From positions 3,213,001 through 3,277,000 of the forward strand of contig CP141147.1 of assembly GCA_035235625.1 (NCBI GenBank): 64,000 nucleotides of DNA, given 5' to 3'. The notes beneath the pieces were generated by a model that searched no databases, was not told where the DNA came from, and saw nothing but the letters and a program-made list of their open reading frames with translations. Of the stretch, positions 24,100 through 35,262 are shown one piece after another. The translations under genes and the position numbers were made by a program. Source of the DNA: Saururus chinensis. Taxonomy: Eukaryota > Streptophyta > Magnoliopsida > Piperales > Saururaceae. Each line of letters opens with the position of its first letter. Within the stretch, counting starts at the first letter, position 1.

Positions 24100-26630
24100 T
24101 TCAAAGGGAAAGGGAATGGAGTGGATGTCACCATCTTCTCTCCCTTCTCCTTTTCCTAGAACAAATTTCACTAGCCATGCTAGGCGGATGGAAAGGGAGA
24201 AAAGCCTCTACAGCTGCCGGCGATGTTTCTTATAGTCAGAATGGTTCGTGGTTAGGGGTGGAACTAGTAGTGCCAAAAAATCCCCTTTTTGCTTCTCTAT
24301 TTAAATAAAACAGAGAGAGGGGTAGAGAGAAATTAGAAAGGGATTGAGGAGCAGAGAGAATCAAGAGAGGGAGAAGGAGATGGCCGCGAGGAAGCTTCTT
24401 TCACCGCCACCCAGTCATCGTTGGAGGCCACACCGGCTGACGACAGTGAGATTTCGGCTTGAGGAGGCCAAGGCAGAGCTTTGCCTGAGGACAAGCATTG
24501 CCATGGCCAGATCCATAGTCGTCTCCATGAGGAAGACGACTGCTGGACCGGGGATTTAATTCTCGGTCTAGTTAAAAAAAAGAGAGAAATAAAAGAGGGG
24601 AATGGACCCGGTATGGTTCAGGAGGGTATGTGTCCAATTTTTTTAAAAAAATTAGTGATTAATCTTGGGAGGGCTGGGAGTGTCCTTACTAAGTTTTAGA
24701 TTGGGAAAAAATCTCAAAGTCTATAAAATTACCCTTTTACCCATTGTAGTTAAATTATCGTGTAATATTCACTTACCCGATTTAGGGGCTTTAGTTCAGG
24801 GGTCTATGTGTGGATTTAAACATTGGAAAAAATCTCAGCGAGAGTTAAATGTGTACTCTAAGTATAGACCAAAATACATAGTATAAAAAATACCGGTAAG
24901 AGGATAAGTGACTATTTTGTTCATAGGCTTTAGGGTAAATCGTCAGGGTCGGTTCAAGGGGTTCACAACCCCTTCAAAAGCAAATAAGATTACCCCAAGT
25001 TCATGATGTTAAGTAGTATCCTTGAGCTCAATTACGAACCCATTAGAGTCTAGAAATTACCTAAACAAAATGATAAAAATACCCTTAACTGGACCGCGCA
25101 CATTCGTGTGAATGGAAGTGCAAATCAATTTGAGAGTAGAGCCTCTAGAGAGGGTAATGACTTAAAATCAATTGAAAGATAGTGAAATGACCAAAATGGC
25201 CCAAGGGAGAGTATCATACCCCAAGTGGTAGAATTACATTAATGCCTTTGGAGGTAGTTTATCATGTTTTCATTGAAGCAGATACCCTAGACAAGGAGTT
25301 AGGGCACACTATGTATAATAATGGCTTCAAATAGAAGAGGTATAACTACTAGTGACACAAAAACCTTTACAAGTCACAGTGTCACATGAAACAAGGGGAA
25401 GAACCTAAAGAACCTTAATTCTCAAGGTTTAAGGCAACGTATCACACATGTACGTAATGCAGTGCATCAATATACTAGGGTAGTATATATGTAACTTGCA
25501 TGATGCATGAGATTTACTTACATTTATGGGCTTGAATTTGTCTAGCCCTAGCCCTGTAGATGAGTGCAATGGGCTTCCGTTTATAACTAATGAGTTTGAA
25601 TTATGTTGGTGTTGTCTATTAAGACTTGTGCAAGCCCATGTTATTTATATTTACTTACTCTGATACATGCTTTTGATGTTGATTTGTTAGTATTGTATTA
25701 CTACATTGAGATTAATGAAGATTAATCAAAAGAGATTGGTTGGCCTTGGATTAGGGGGAGAACATCTATAAGATAAAAACTAAAATACCCTCAATGGGGT
25801 CTAAAATCGGTTCATAGAGCAAGCAAGAGCTCTGACATGGAAACTTACCTTGGTTAATAAACTAAGAGTAGTTGTGGGAGTTTACCCTAGTCTCATGGTG
25901 ACTAATGGGGTTTGGCATGTTCTCTGGGTCATAGCTTATTGGGTGAGCTATTTGGCCGATTCACAATGTGAAGAGGACCCAATTAGTTTGACAAATACTT
26001 GATTAGATAAAATTGATCTAGTCTAAGTTTTGAATATTTGGGGAAGTTAGTGGTCATAAAGACCTAAGGCTTCTATGAGTTATATTATTTATGTCTTTGA
26101 AGACATTTATCCCAGAGTTGGAAGGGTTGAGATTGTAATACTTGCACATTTTTTTCACTGCCATGACTATTTGTGTATTTTCTAGTGAGGTATTTAGCGT
26201 GGATCTCTCGCAGGTCTTCACTGGACCATAAAGTGCGTATGAAAGATAGAGTTGCATGAGCATCATGGAATGCTTTTATTTCTCACCAATCCGTGTCCAT
26301 AAGCATAATTAAGATCTACTTCTCCATATTCGTAGTAGGCTATTGAGAGCCCTTGGGATTAAGTCAAGCAGCTGTTAAGCATTCTACTCCAATGTTGGAG
26401 TTGGGTATTTGGGGATTTCTTCGAGAGTCGAGTTATCTCTGAGTAAACACATATTTATATTATGTTAAACCTAGAGTTGGGTTAGAACAATGAAGGGTGA
26501 TTGGAATTATGTGCCATTCTAGTTGACATATGATGTGTTTGTTTGTCCAAGGGATTAGACAGAGTTATTAATTATTGAACAAGGGTTATGAGATAATTAA
26601 TGACATTGATTGCTACTGAGTGTTAATCAG
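24100..26630 (+). mobile_element. Family A LTR, partial copy in opposite orientation, rearranged
   Basis: 24540-26440 is the reverse complement of the central part of copy 1 (about 17900-19660), including the GC-rich module at 24380-24540 and the A-rich tract before GGACCCGG. Similarity runs on to about 26630 with one interruption. It stands head to head with the fragment at 23760-23948. The missing ends mean it was deleted or rearranged after insertion. It is much more diverged than copies 1 and 2 by eye. Confidence 0.65.
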
Positions 26631-26639
26631 CCAAGAGCT

Positions 26640-27905
26640 GACGATAGCCTTAGATGCTTGGCAGGGGCAATGAGATTGGGGGTGGTGTATCTAGGGTGCT
26701 AGCACATAATGGTCTAATTAGGAAGCCCTTGGAGTAGATGATGGATACATGAGGTTGTGGAAGAGTGGCTTGGGCAAAGAAACTACAAAAGTCATGTGCA
26801 AAGTTCTTCGCTAGTAGTTGCTGCATGCTCCCAGCACCAGAGAAGACAAAAGCCGACGCTTTAGGAAGTGCTGACCCAATGGTCATCAACATAATGACTG
26901 GCAGAGCAACAACTTTCCATGCCTAGGTTGGTAGCAGCAAGAGCCCATTGAGTGCCAAAGTTGGTGTTGGAACTGGATGGAAAGGTGGCCAGATGTGGAA
27001 AGGCCTATCGGGTGCCACAGCCTAGTGTGGAACATAGCTAGCTGGTAAAAATGAAGATGCTTACTAAAACTGTAATGGATAGAGTCACACCAGTTTAGCA
27101 ATGCATCTCGCCCCCTCGGTGTCGGAGAAGATAGGGGTGGTGGGGTTGATCGACATGGATAAGGGAGAGAAGTGGCACTCATCCCAGATGGAGTGGAAGT
27201 GGCAGCCTTTTGAGTGAAGGAGCAGCATTGGCTGGTGGAAATAGAGTAGAGACACGTAGGATACGTCCCTTTTGTCTTCTTCTGTGTTGCCAGAATGGGT
27301 TCTTTTTATAGTGAAAGACCACCCATTTGAATTGATTTATTTTCTCCCTCCAAATAAATGATGGCAGAGGCATTGGGTCTGGCTGAAGCAGCACCTTAGT
27401 CGGTGTAGACGTAGCCACGACTATCACAAACTTTTTCCCATGGTCAATCAGAGTTGTGATCTCTACACTTGTCGCCAAGATGGTAGCCACATCCAATGAA
27501 GGAGTCATCGATAGCACGTCCACCAGTTACCCCATGGACCATTGAGTTATGATACCAATGTTGTAGATCAGTGTCCACAATGGCCTAGCAGCAAAGAAAG
27601 TGGAAGGGAGCATCTTGGGATGGTCGAGAAAGGGGAGAGAAAGCGACATTGCTGTCGGAAAGGAGGGAGAGACATGGAAGAAAGGGGACAAGATAAGAGA
27701 GTCAGATAAGTATTCATTCATTAAATCAGATTAGAGCATAGCCCTTACACTTAAATAGAGAATCCTAAATGGGCCTACTAACAAAAGCCTAAAAAACCCA
27801 CTAAACATTATTAAATAAAAATAACAATAAATTTTTTAATAATTAAGAAACAACTAATAAACCCTAAGTAACCCTATGGCCTAAGCCCCCCTTAGGTGGA
27901 CCATT
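26640..27905 (-). mobile_element. Possible LTR-bearing element without pol, minus orientation
   Basis: On the minus strand 27905-27680 reads like the LTR at 45236-45490 (a GGGCTTAGGTTTATT-type segment, then a leader rich in CTCTC/CCTCC), and 27680-26640 is a GC-richer interior with several medium frames. None of them shows a retroviral or transposase motif. It seems to be the same kind of non-autonomous element as 45236-47390. A second LTR is not evident. Confidence 0.35.
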
Positions 27906-27959
27906 TTTTGGTACACAACAAAGATCATTGATGCCCCTATCTACAATGGTACAATGTTG

Positions 27960-29495
27960 TCTAAGAGTATGACTCCTCGGATAGATGAAGATGGATTCTA
28001 GATGGAGTCAGTGTCATATACATAAGTTATTGGTAGCTTGAAGTATGTCATGACTTGTACTTAGACCGAAAATTGAGTTTTGTGGTAGGCTTGCTAAGCT
28101 TTTACCAAGCAGACCTTGGACTTCAACACTGACAAGTAGTGAAAAGGGTATTCTAGTACCTTCTAGGGTCTAAGAAATTAAAACTCACTTATCATGCTGA
28201 AAGTTTTTCATTATCTAGTTATAGTGATTTAGACTATGCAGGGGATTCAAATGACAGGAATCGATTGCTAATTTGTCTTCATGTTTGGAGGAGGGGCTAT
28301 ATCGTGGGCAAGTAAGAAACAAAAGAGTGTTTTTAAGTCTACGATGAAAGTTGAGTTTTATGCATGCAGTATAGCAGCTTCATGGGCAACTTGGATAAAT
28401 GAAATTTTCTCTAGATTGGGACTAGAAAACTGGACCGATGCACCTGTCCAGATTTATTTTGATAATCTGGGTATAGTGTTGACACTTAAGAATGAGGAGA
28501 TTAGTGTTAAAGGTAAGCACATTGAAGTACATTACTATTATATTTTTTACATACTACGAAGAGAAAAAGCAACCGTGAATCGTATTCTAACTACTGAGAT
28601 GTTGGCGGATCCGTTCACTAAGGTCTTAACGATGGATTTATTTACATGACACGTTCATAGCATTTGTCTTTGATAGGACTAGTGTTAGTCGTTGTTAGAC
28701 TATATGAGCCCTTCACCCATAGTGGGGGATGTTGGACCATAGGATGGGCTTGGGCCCACACAGTCCACCCTTATTAGTGGTTCAGGTGAACCGGTGTGGG
28801 CCAACAGGGACAATCGCGTTGACCCCATATGAACCATCGTGACACACATTCTCGTGGGACCCACATCCAATACACATGCACACTAGACATGTGACTAGAG
28901 TGTGCATATTCACTTTGTGGGGCCCAGTCCTAGAATATGTGCCCATGGTTAGACCCATGGTTGGCGAGGGGTCAACCTTATCGTGAGCATGGTCGCATGC
29001 AGGGGCTTAGGCCTCTGTGGACTCAAAGTGTCAAAGCCCACACTCTTTGTATTTGATCCTCTAGTTTAATTTTGATAGAACTTAGATGTAGGCCTAATGA
29101 CGTAAGCCTACTTAATGAAGTAGGTATAAAAGGATTGAGAAGGGGGGGGGTGGAGTCCTAACCTCTTCCCTTCCCCTTCTCTCCTATAACGTCCCCCATC
29201 TCTTCTCTCCCCTCCCCTCCCCTCCCCTCCCCTAGCTTGTTCACAAAGAGACAAAGAGAAAAGGGGTTGTCCGTCCCCTTCTCCTCTCTCCCTCGTGGTT
29301 GTTCTTCGCATGGAGATCACCTTGAGATTTTTGCCAATGTCAAGATAAAAAAGAGGATTCATAAGAAGGGCTTAGGGCACTACATCAAGTGATCTAAACT
29401 CCATTGCAATGAATTTTGTGGAATCTATACGTAGACAAGGTATTTCTCTTATCTTCTTATTGAATCATTATTCAATTGTGAATCAGGCATCAACA
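27960..29495 (+). mobile_element. Ty1/copia remnant: end of pol, polypurine tract and 3' LTR
   Basis: 27960-28240 resembles the end of copia reverse transcriptase (an IGSLKYVMTCT-like stretch). 28281-28649 reads as copia RNase H (ISWASKKQKSVFKSTMKVEF, then a VQIYFDN...KHIEVHYYY-like region and MLADPFTKVL). A purine run AGTGGGGGA (28721-28729) precedes an LTR of about 766 bp, 28730-29495, with TGTTG...CAACA ends and a TATAAAAGG box near 29126. The 5' LTR, gag and most of pol are missing; the element is broken with several interruptions. It is an old fossil. Confidence 0.8.
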
Positions 29496-29724
29496 TAAAG
29501 GGACTTGGCATCCCAGGGCAAATCAACCTTAAAGGTTAGTTAGTGTCTTTCCCTAATTCAATTTCTAATTGATTGATTGCCTCTAGAATGTGTTTATTGC
29601 TTATGTTAATTGAATTTCATATGCATGTATAGAAATTATTGAAAAGATTGATTTTTTTTCAAGTGCGCCTCCCTTAGGGCTCGCACCCTACCTACCCTTC
29701 CACTGCACCGCTGCTAGCTCTACT
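29496..29724. other. Stretch between copia LTR and NLR relic
   Basis: Directly after the LTR, ACTTGGCATCCCAGGGC (about 29508-29524) resembles a decayed initiator-Met tRNA primer-binding site (TTGGTATCAGAGC type). This hints that copia internal sequence resumes here. The remainder is AT-rich and featureless. Confidence 0.35.
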
Positions 29725-30185
29725 ATGGGAAAGCAGATTTCTAGATATAACATAGTGGAATTAAGGGGAGGGAAAGAAGTTTGTTGCCTTGATAGATGCC
29801 ATACGGTCGGTTGATAACATGGAATATCATTAAGCGTGTTTTTCCTGAAAATGAATTTGGAAGTAGGATAATGTTGCGAAGAAGTTACTGACTACTGTGC
29901 TAAGCCTCTTGAAAATGTCTTTTTGTGTGCTAATGTTTATTAGCATGTGTGTTGTCATTCTCATAGATGAAGGAGCTCTCATACGTTTCTTGCATTCGGC
30001 TCATTGTGAGAATAAAGTATTAAAAAAGCTTCCCCCACAAAGATGCCCAGAGCCTATTATGTATGCAAGAAAGCGTTTGTATGTCGGATGCTGATGACGG
30101 TAATTGACCTCTTGAATTAATACCAAGTGCCCACATTAATATTCTTAATAAATGTGGAGGATTATCATAGGCAATAGATTGAGAG
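29725..30185 (+). pseudogene. NB-ARC fragment, relic of an NLR like the gene at 31809
   Basis: The piece aligns at nucleotide level with about 32625-33005 of the NLR downstream: the kinase-2 region (ttgccttgatagatgcc against ttgccttcatagatgac), RNBS-B, the stretch before GCCTGGAGCCTATTTTGC, and the approach to GLPLA (aataaatgtggaggatta). About 100 bp (29925-30030) are unrelated and replace part of the RNBS-C region, and the frame is shifted and stopped in several places. CC, P-loop, LRR and flanks are absent. It is a decayed neighbour of the functional-looking gene, so the locus once held at least two NLRs. Confidence 0.8.
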
Positions 30186-30312
30186 TTAAAAAATGATATT
30201 CCTATACCCTATTGTCTTACACTAAATACCTTACACACTTATACACACAAATCAGAGCAGACGACCCATTAGAGTTTGAAACGTTTTTAGGATTCGATTT
30301 GTAGATATATCA

Positions 30313-31224
30313 GAATCGTGATCAGCTGGTGAAGCTTCACCAGTGTAGCCGCTGGTGAAGCAACGCCAGCCGATCATTATTTTAAATCACGTGGTGTGGT
30401 CTCACGTGACTACATACCTCCCATCCGCACACACCGTTACACACCGGAGTTTACCTTCTGTTCCCCCTCGAGGGCTCGAGGCTTTCTCCTCTGCCAAAAT
30501 GCTGCACGGTTTTTCGAATCGTGTCTGCCTCCTCCTCTCCCTCTTCCACCATCATCTTTCGTTCCTCTGGCTCTGCACCAAAACCCGATGACAGATGATC
30601 ACTATAGGAGGGAGAAAGGGGCGACTTGCTCCTGCGGGATGAGACCAGGAACCAACTGCCACACTCAGTGATGGGAGAATGACTTCTATTATCCAGTTAG
30701 GGGACATACACCGACTTGTTCAGTCGCTTACCGGATTCTTTCCCAAACGCCGGAATGGCCTGTCACCGAAGAGGTTGTATACCTAGACCCCCGAACAGAT
30801 GCCGGAGTGGTCTACGGGAGGGAAAAAGGGGACGGCTTCCACTCACGAGATAAGGCAAGGGAACAACTTCCACACTTTGGCTTTGACCACGTTGGCTTAT
30901 CCGTGAGTTCTTTTCATGGGTACAATGATCTGAAGGTTTGAAATAACCTGGTGTTCAAAGTTGACTTGCAATGAAAAGTTCCTCTGTTCACTTTGCGGTA
31001 CGGCGGATGAGAGAAATTTTTTTTTAGCAGCATAAGAAGAAGAAGGGTTTGGTAAGATATTCGTTGGCGTTTGGCAGCCTGGAAAAGGAAAACTGCAGTT
31101 TGTAATGGCGTGTGTGGATGGGAGGTATGCAGTCACGTGAGACCACGTGATTTAAAATAATGATTGGCTGGCGTTGCTTCACCAGCGGCTAACCTGGTGA
31201 AGGTTCACCAGCCGATCACGATTC
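30313..31224. mobile_element. Mutator-type inverted-repeat element, 912 bp, 9-bp target duplication
   Basis: GAATCGTGATC at the left and GATCACGATTC at the right begin long inverted repeats of about 140 bp with high identity (for example GCTGGTGAAGCAACGCCAGCC, then ATTATTTTAAATCACGTGG in both arms). The element is flanked by GATATATCA (30304-30312) and GATATATCG (31225-31233), an 8-of-9 match; long inverted repeats with a 9-bp duplication are typical of MULEs. The GC-rich middle has no transposase and no gene piece that I can name. It lies between the NLR relic and the NLR, about 580 bp upstream of the receptor's ATG. Confidence 0.85.
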
Positions 31225-31233
31225 GATATATCG

Positions 31234-31808
31234 TATAACATCGGCACCCACCATTCCCATTACCTACAAATGGGAATGGAAATAAAAATGAGCTGTACAT
31301 CTCTATATTTCAAAAACACAGAAGTTTTCTTGACCACCTATTAGGATCTGATTTCATAAGTTATTTGATGGCTGTGAAAGAAACCTGATCAGCTAAACTA
31401 GACAGGTCCATTAGAAAAACGCGTAGAAATCAGGTTTATTAGGCCATCAGATTTAAATCCGATGGCTCATCAAATACCCCGTGAGTTTAATGAGCCATTG
31501 GATATAAATTCAGAGGCCCAATGAGCCCTGATATGTACGGGTGCGCGTAAGCTCGGGCAGATATAAACGGGATTATGGAAAAAGACATGACTCATAAGTC
31601 CATTAGAAAAAGACACATGAATAAAATAGTCTTGCGTCTTGACCGGATGCCGCGGCCTTCCTGCCAGGCCACGGCATCCGGTGGCCCATCCTTCAATTTT
31701 TCTTGGCGACCACAGAAGTCTGATGTGCTCATCAAATCTTGGCCTACTTACAGAAGCCCAAAGCATAAGCATTCCTTAATTTTAACTGGGACAAGGCTAT
31801 CGGTGGAA
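31234..31808 (+). promoter_or_regulatory. 5' region of the NLR gene
   Basis: A GATATAAACG box (about 31560-31569) stands about 240 bp before the ATG chosen here. The in-frame ATG at 31575 directly after it would add 78 residues without family resemblance, which fits 5' UTR better than coding sequence. The NLR's available promoter before the MULE-type element is only about 575 bp. Confidence 0.4.
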
Positions 31809-34568
31809 ATGGCCGAAATAGCGCTCACTGCAACGGTGTTGGATCTGATAAAGGTGCTGGCTGACGCGCTCACAAATCTCTCAGCCCGGGATGCTTTCCA
31901 TGTCCCGGATATTCGAATGGATGTCAAACAAATCAAAGGTGATCTGGAGTTGATGCTTGCAGCCTTAGAGGACGCGGATCAGATGCAGCACAGGGATGAC
32001 TTCTCAAGGGTGAAGCAAGTATGGGTGGGCCAAGTGAGAGAAGTTGTTCGAGATACCAAAAATGTGATGGATGACTTCCAAAAGGTGTCATCTCCTCCAA
32101 GCGGATGTATAACCGGTTGCCTGTTGTCCTTCTATCATAGAAGATCCTGGGATCAGATTGCCAATCGGATCCACGACTTGCAGTGCAGTATCCACTATGT
32201 ATCAGAGAGAAGAAACTGCTTTGATAGTGCAGGGCAGCCATTATCAACTTATTCCTCTTATGGGACGTCCTCGAGCACCTATTCCTCTTACGGTGCTGGG
32301 ACTTCGAGCGCCTATTCCTCTTCCGGTGCTGTGACCTGGAGACCCTTTGATCCTCGGATACTTGCTCAATGTGTGGAAGAGTCTCAAATTGTTGGTAACC
32401 AAAAACCAAAGGCCCAGCTGACTCAACGGTTGCTCGAGGGCAAGTCGAGGCTGGAAGTGATCCCTGTGGTTGGTATGCCTGGAGTCGGGAAGACTACTCT
32501 TGCCAGAAAGATGTATGAGGATCCTGCGGTAGAGAAGCATTTCAAGTATTGTGCTTGGATTACAGTGTCCCAGCAATATCACATAGTGGAGCTGTTAAAA
32601 CGCCTGACGAAGCAGTTCATGGGAACGAAGATTTCCAGAAATATGTCCTCCGGAGATCTACTGGAGGAATTGACGGACTTTCTAAAGGGAAGGAGGTATG
32701 TTGCCTTCATAGATGACATATGGTCGGTTGATGCATGGGATATCATTAAGTGTGTTTTTCCTCAAAGTGTATTTGGAAGTAGGATAATGGTGACAACACG
32801 GTCTCGAGAAGTTGCTGATTACTGTGCTAAGCCTCATGAAAATGTGTTTCCGTTAGATCCACTCACCGAACAAGATGCCTGGAGCCTATTTTGCAAGCAA
32901 GCATTCACGTCGGATGCTGATGACGGTAATTGCCCTCCTGAATTAGAACTAAGTGCCCGCAATATTCTTAATAAATGTGGAGGACTGCCACTGGCGATAG
33001 AGACTATTGGGAGTCTTCTCACAACAAGGCCCAAAACCCGTTATGAATGGGAAAGCGTTTATAGATCTCTGGGTACAGAATTGGTGGGTGGTACTGTCAA
33101 GAAAGTCCTTTCACTTAGTTATGATGACCTGCCAAGTTATTTGAGGCCATGTTTCTTATATCTTGGCATTTACCCTCCCTCCTATGAAATTAAACGAGCT
33201 GAATTAAGTCGACAATGGATGGCTGAGGGATTTATTAGTCCCGTCAATGGTTCTACTATTGAAGATGTCTCCCACCGTTACCTCCAGAATCTTGCTCAAA
33301 GGAATTTGGTTCAAGTAGTGAAGGTGGACTGTTTTGAAAGGGTGGAAAGCTTCCAAGTCCATGATTTGATGCATGAATTCATTGTGTCAAAATCCCAAGA
33401 ACAAAACTTCCACACGTCGATTGAGTTGCGCGGTGAAGCTGATCGTTTAGCAATCTACAGTGGCCAAAGTTTTGAGGGTGATACCCGTCAACCCTCTCAC
33501 TTTCGCTCCCTCTTTCTCTTTGGACCTGCTATTTTTCCGTCACTAGAAAATTTTCACTCATTGAAAGTGTTAAGTATGCATGGAATTGAAATGTGTTCAT
33601 TTCCTAGTTCTGTTTTAGATCTCGTCCACTTGACATATTTGTGTTTGAGGCGAACAATGATTAAGACAGTTCCAAAGACTATAAAAAAACTAAAAAATCT
33701 ACAAACTTTGGACCTCAAGTACACTCTTGTGACCGAATTGCCCAAGGAAATCATCCAACTTCAATGTCTGCGCTACCTGTTGGTGAGTAATAGTATTGGC
33801 GATGGTGGTGTGAACCTCCCAACAGAGCTAGGCAAATTGAGATCTATGCAAAATCTATTCATACTGAACGTGACGGATGGGGGTCAGCTAAAGGAGTTAG
33901 AGGAGTTGACTCAGCTAAAGAGACTTTCCATTACTTCAGTTAGTTGGAGAGATGCAAACACTCTGTGCAACTCCATCAGCAAAATGGTTCATCTCCAATC
34001 ACTGGCTATTAGTTCAATTTTCTTCTCTGAACTTAATATTGACTCCTTCTCAACTCCTTCAACTGAACTGAGGAGCATCAAGTTGACCGGGATTCTGAAG
34101 AAGTTACCGAACAACCTTCTTTCACTTGCCAGTCTCGTCAAGCTACAACTGCAGCATTCGCAGCTCATTGACGATCCCTTTCAAGCCCTCGGAGGTTTAG
34201 CATGTTTGGCAGAACTACGAATGTTCGATGGTGCCTACGCAGGGGAGGAGTTGCATGCTAGGCCACAAAGTTTTCCAAAACTGAAGACATTATATATTGG
34301 TCATCTCTTTGGACTAGAGCTCATTACATTAGAACAGGGAACCATGCCAAGCCTCGAATTTTTGGGAATTAGCAATATTCGGGAAATGAAAAAAGTTCCC
34401 TCTGGGATAGAGCACCTCAATCACCTCAAAGAAATCCACTTTCCACAAGAGCTGCTTAGAGACGTGTTTGAGGAGCAGGGCGAAGACTGGCGAAAACTCC
34501 AGCAAATCCCAACTATTTGCCAAAGCTTTTTTGATGGCGAAAGATGGTACTCGTACCCTGTGGATTGA
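31809..34568 (+). CDS. CC-NB-ARC-LRR disease resistance protein (RPM1-like CNL), intronless, 919 aa
   Basis: Intracellular immune receptor of the plant CNL class: the NB-ARC switches between ADP and ATP, and the LRR senses effectors or guarded host proteins. Start chosen at MAEIALTATVLDLI, the usual CNL beginning; the longer frame from 31575 adds an atypical leader. Order: Rx-type coiled coil (about 1-140, with VREVVRDTKNVMDDF at the EDVID position), Ser/Tyr-rich linker of three near-repeats (146-176, TYSSYGTSS type), P-loop GMPGVGKTT (222-230), kinase 2 VAFIDDIW (298-305), RNBS-B GSRIMVTTR, GLPLA (392-396), RNBS-D CFLYLGIYP, VHDLM in place of MHD (517-521), then LRRs from about 545 to the end. 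One continuous frame with full motifs, so it is probably functional. An NLR relic lies 1.6 kb upstream. Confidence 0.93.
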   Translation: MAEIALTATVLDLIKVLADALTNLSARDAFHVPDIRMDVKQIKGDLELMLAALEDADQMQHRDDFSRVKQVWVGQVREVVRDTKNVMDDFQKVSSPPSGCITGCLLSFYHRRSWDQIANRIHDLQCSIHYVSERRNCFDSAGQPLSTYSSYGTSSSTYSSYGAGTSSAYSSSGAVTWRPFDPRILAQCVEESQIVGNQKPKAQLTQRLLEGKSRLEVIPVVGMPGVGKTTLARKMYEDPAVEKHFKYCAWITVSQQYHIVELLKRLTKQFMGTKISRNMSSGDLLEELTDFLKGRRYVAFIDDIWSVDAWDIIKCVFPQSVFGSRIMVTTRSREVADYCAKPHENVFPLDPLTEQDAWSLFCKQAFTSDADDGNCPPELELSARNILNKCGGLPLAIETIGSLLTTRPKTRYEWESVYRSLGTELVGGTVKKVLSLSYDDLPSYLRPCFLYLGIYPPSYEIKRAELSRQWMAEGFISPVNGSTIEDVSHRYLQNLAQRNLVQVVKVDCFERVESFQVHDLMHEFIVSKSQEQNFHTSIELRGEADRLAIYSGQSFEGDTRQPSHFRSLFLFGPAIFPSLENFHSLKVLSMHGIEMCSFPSSVLDLVHLTYLCLRRTMIKTVPKTIKKLKNLQTLDLKYTLVTELPKEIIQLQCLRYLLVSNSIGDGGVNLPTELGKLRSMQNLFILNVTDGGQLKELEELTQLKRLSITSVSWRDANTLCNSISKMVHLQSLAISSIFFSELNIDSFSTPSTELRSIKLTGILKKLPNNLLSLASLVKLQLQHSQLIDDPFQALGGLACLAELRMFDGAYAGEELHARPQSFPKLKTLYIGHLFGLELITLEQGTMPSLEFLGISNIREMKKVPSGIEHLNHLKEIHFPQELLRDVFEEQGEDWRKLQQIPTICQSFFDGERWYSYPVD

Positions 34569-34984
34569 TTTGTACAATTTTCATAACCGGTATGCGACTC
34601 TTGAAGCCCAAAGGCATTGATTATTTTATGTTCTTTCTTTACAATTTTGTTTCTACAATGTCAGATGACCCATGAGCATAGCCGCACAGATTCGAATTTA
34701 CATTTTATTTCATCGCCCTGTCAATCCAACTCTTTCTGCTTCAGATTTTTGGAATGGATTTCTCATCAACATGAAAAAAGAAGAAATCAAAATATGAATG
34801 GAGGCCACAGATTGCACTTCACAATTACGTTGATGTAGATTCCGAATTTAGGCATTTGTTTATATCATGTTTGATCACAAATGTCACCTATTTTCCGAAC
34901 ATCATTGATTCATTGATATGTCAGACACCTCAGGCAGCATACTTTCCGGTGGTGACATAAATTTCCCTTTCTTTGTGGCATATG
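34569..34984. other. 3' flank of the NLR gene
   Basis: No ORF of note; AT-rich. This is presumably 3' UTR and terminator; no poly(A) signal can be fixed with confidence. At about 34985 it passes into a unit that is repeated at 41385. Confidence 0.4.
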
Positions 34985-35262
34985 TATAAGTCTGTTGCAT
35001 ATTATTTCTGTCATTTATTTAGGAAATATGCACATTGAATTAAGGATATTCTGATAGACTAGACATTTGTTCCTTATTTTTCTTATTATGTGCATGTACA
35101 ATATGCTATTAATAGAATTAGTACAGTCAGTTTAAATTTTGGTGTATAAAGATTGATTTGTCAGTTGCCTTAAGAATCACCTTTTTATGGTGGATTATGA
35201 ATGTGGTTTATTGCTCAAGAGGACTTGATAATATCAAGGGATGCCACTCCGGTCGGATATAT

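Noticed and set aside
31575-31808. Longer NLR start adding 78 residues.
   Set aside because: The extra leader has no CNL resemblance, while MAEIALTATV at 31809 is the standard CNL beginning.
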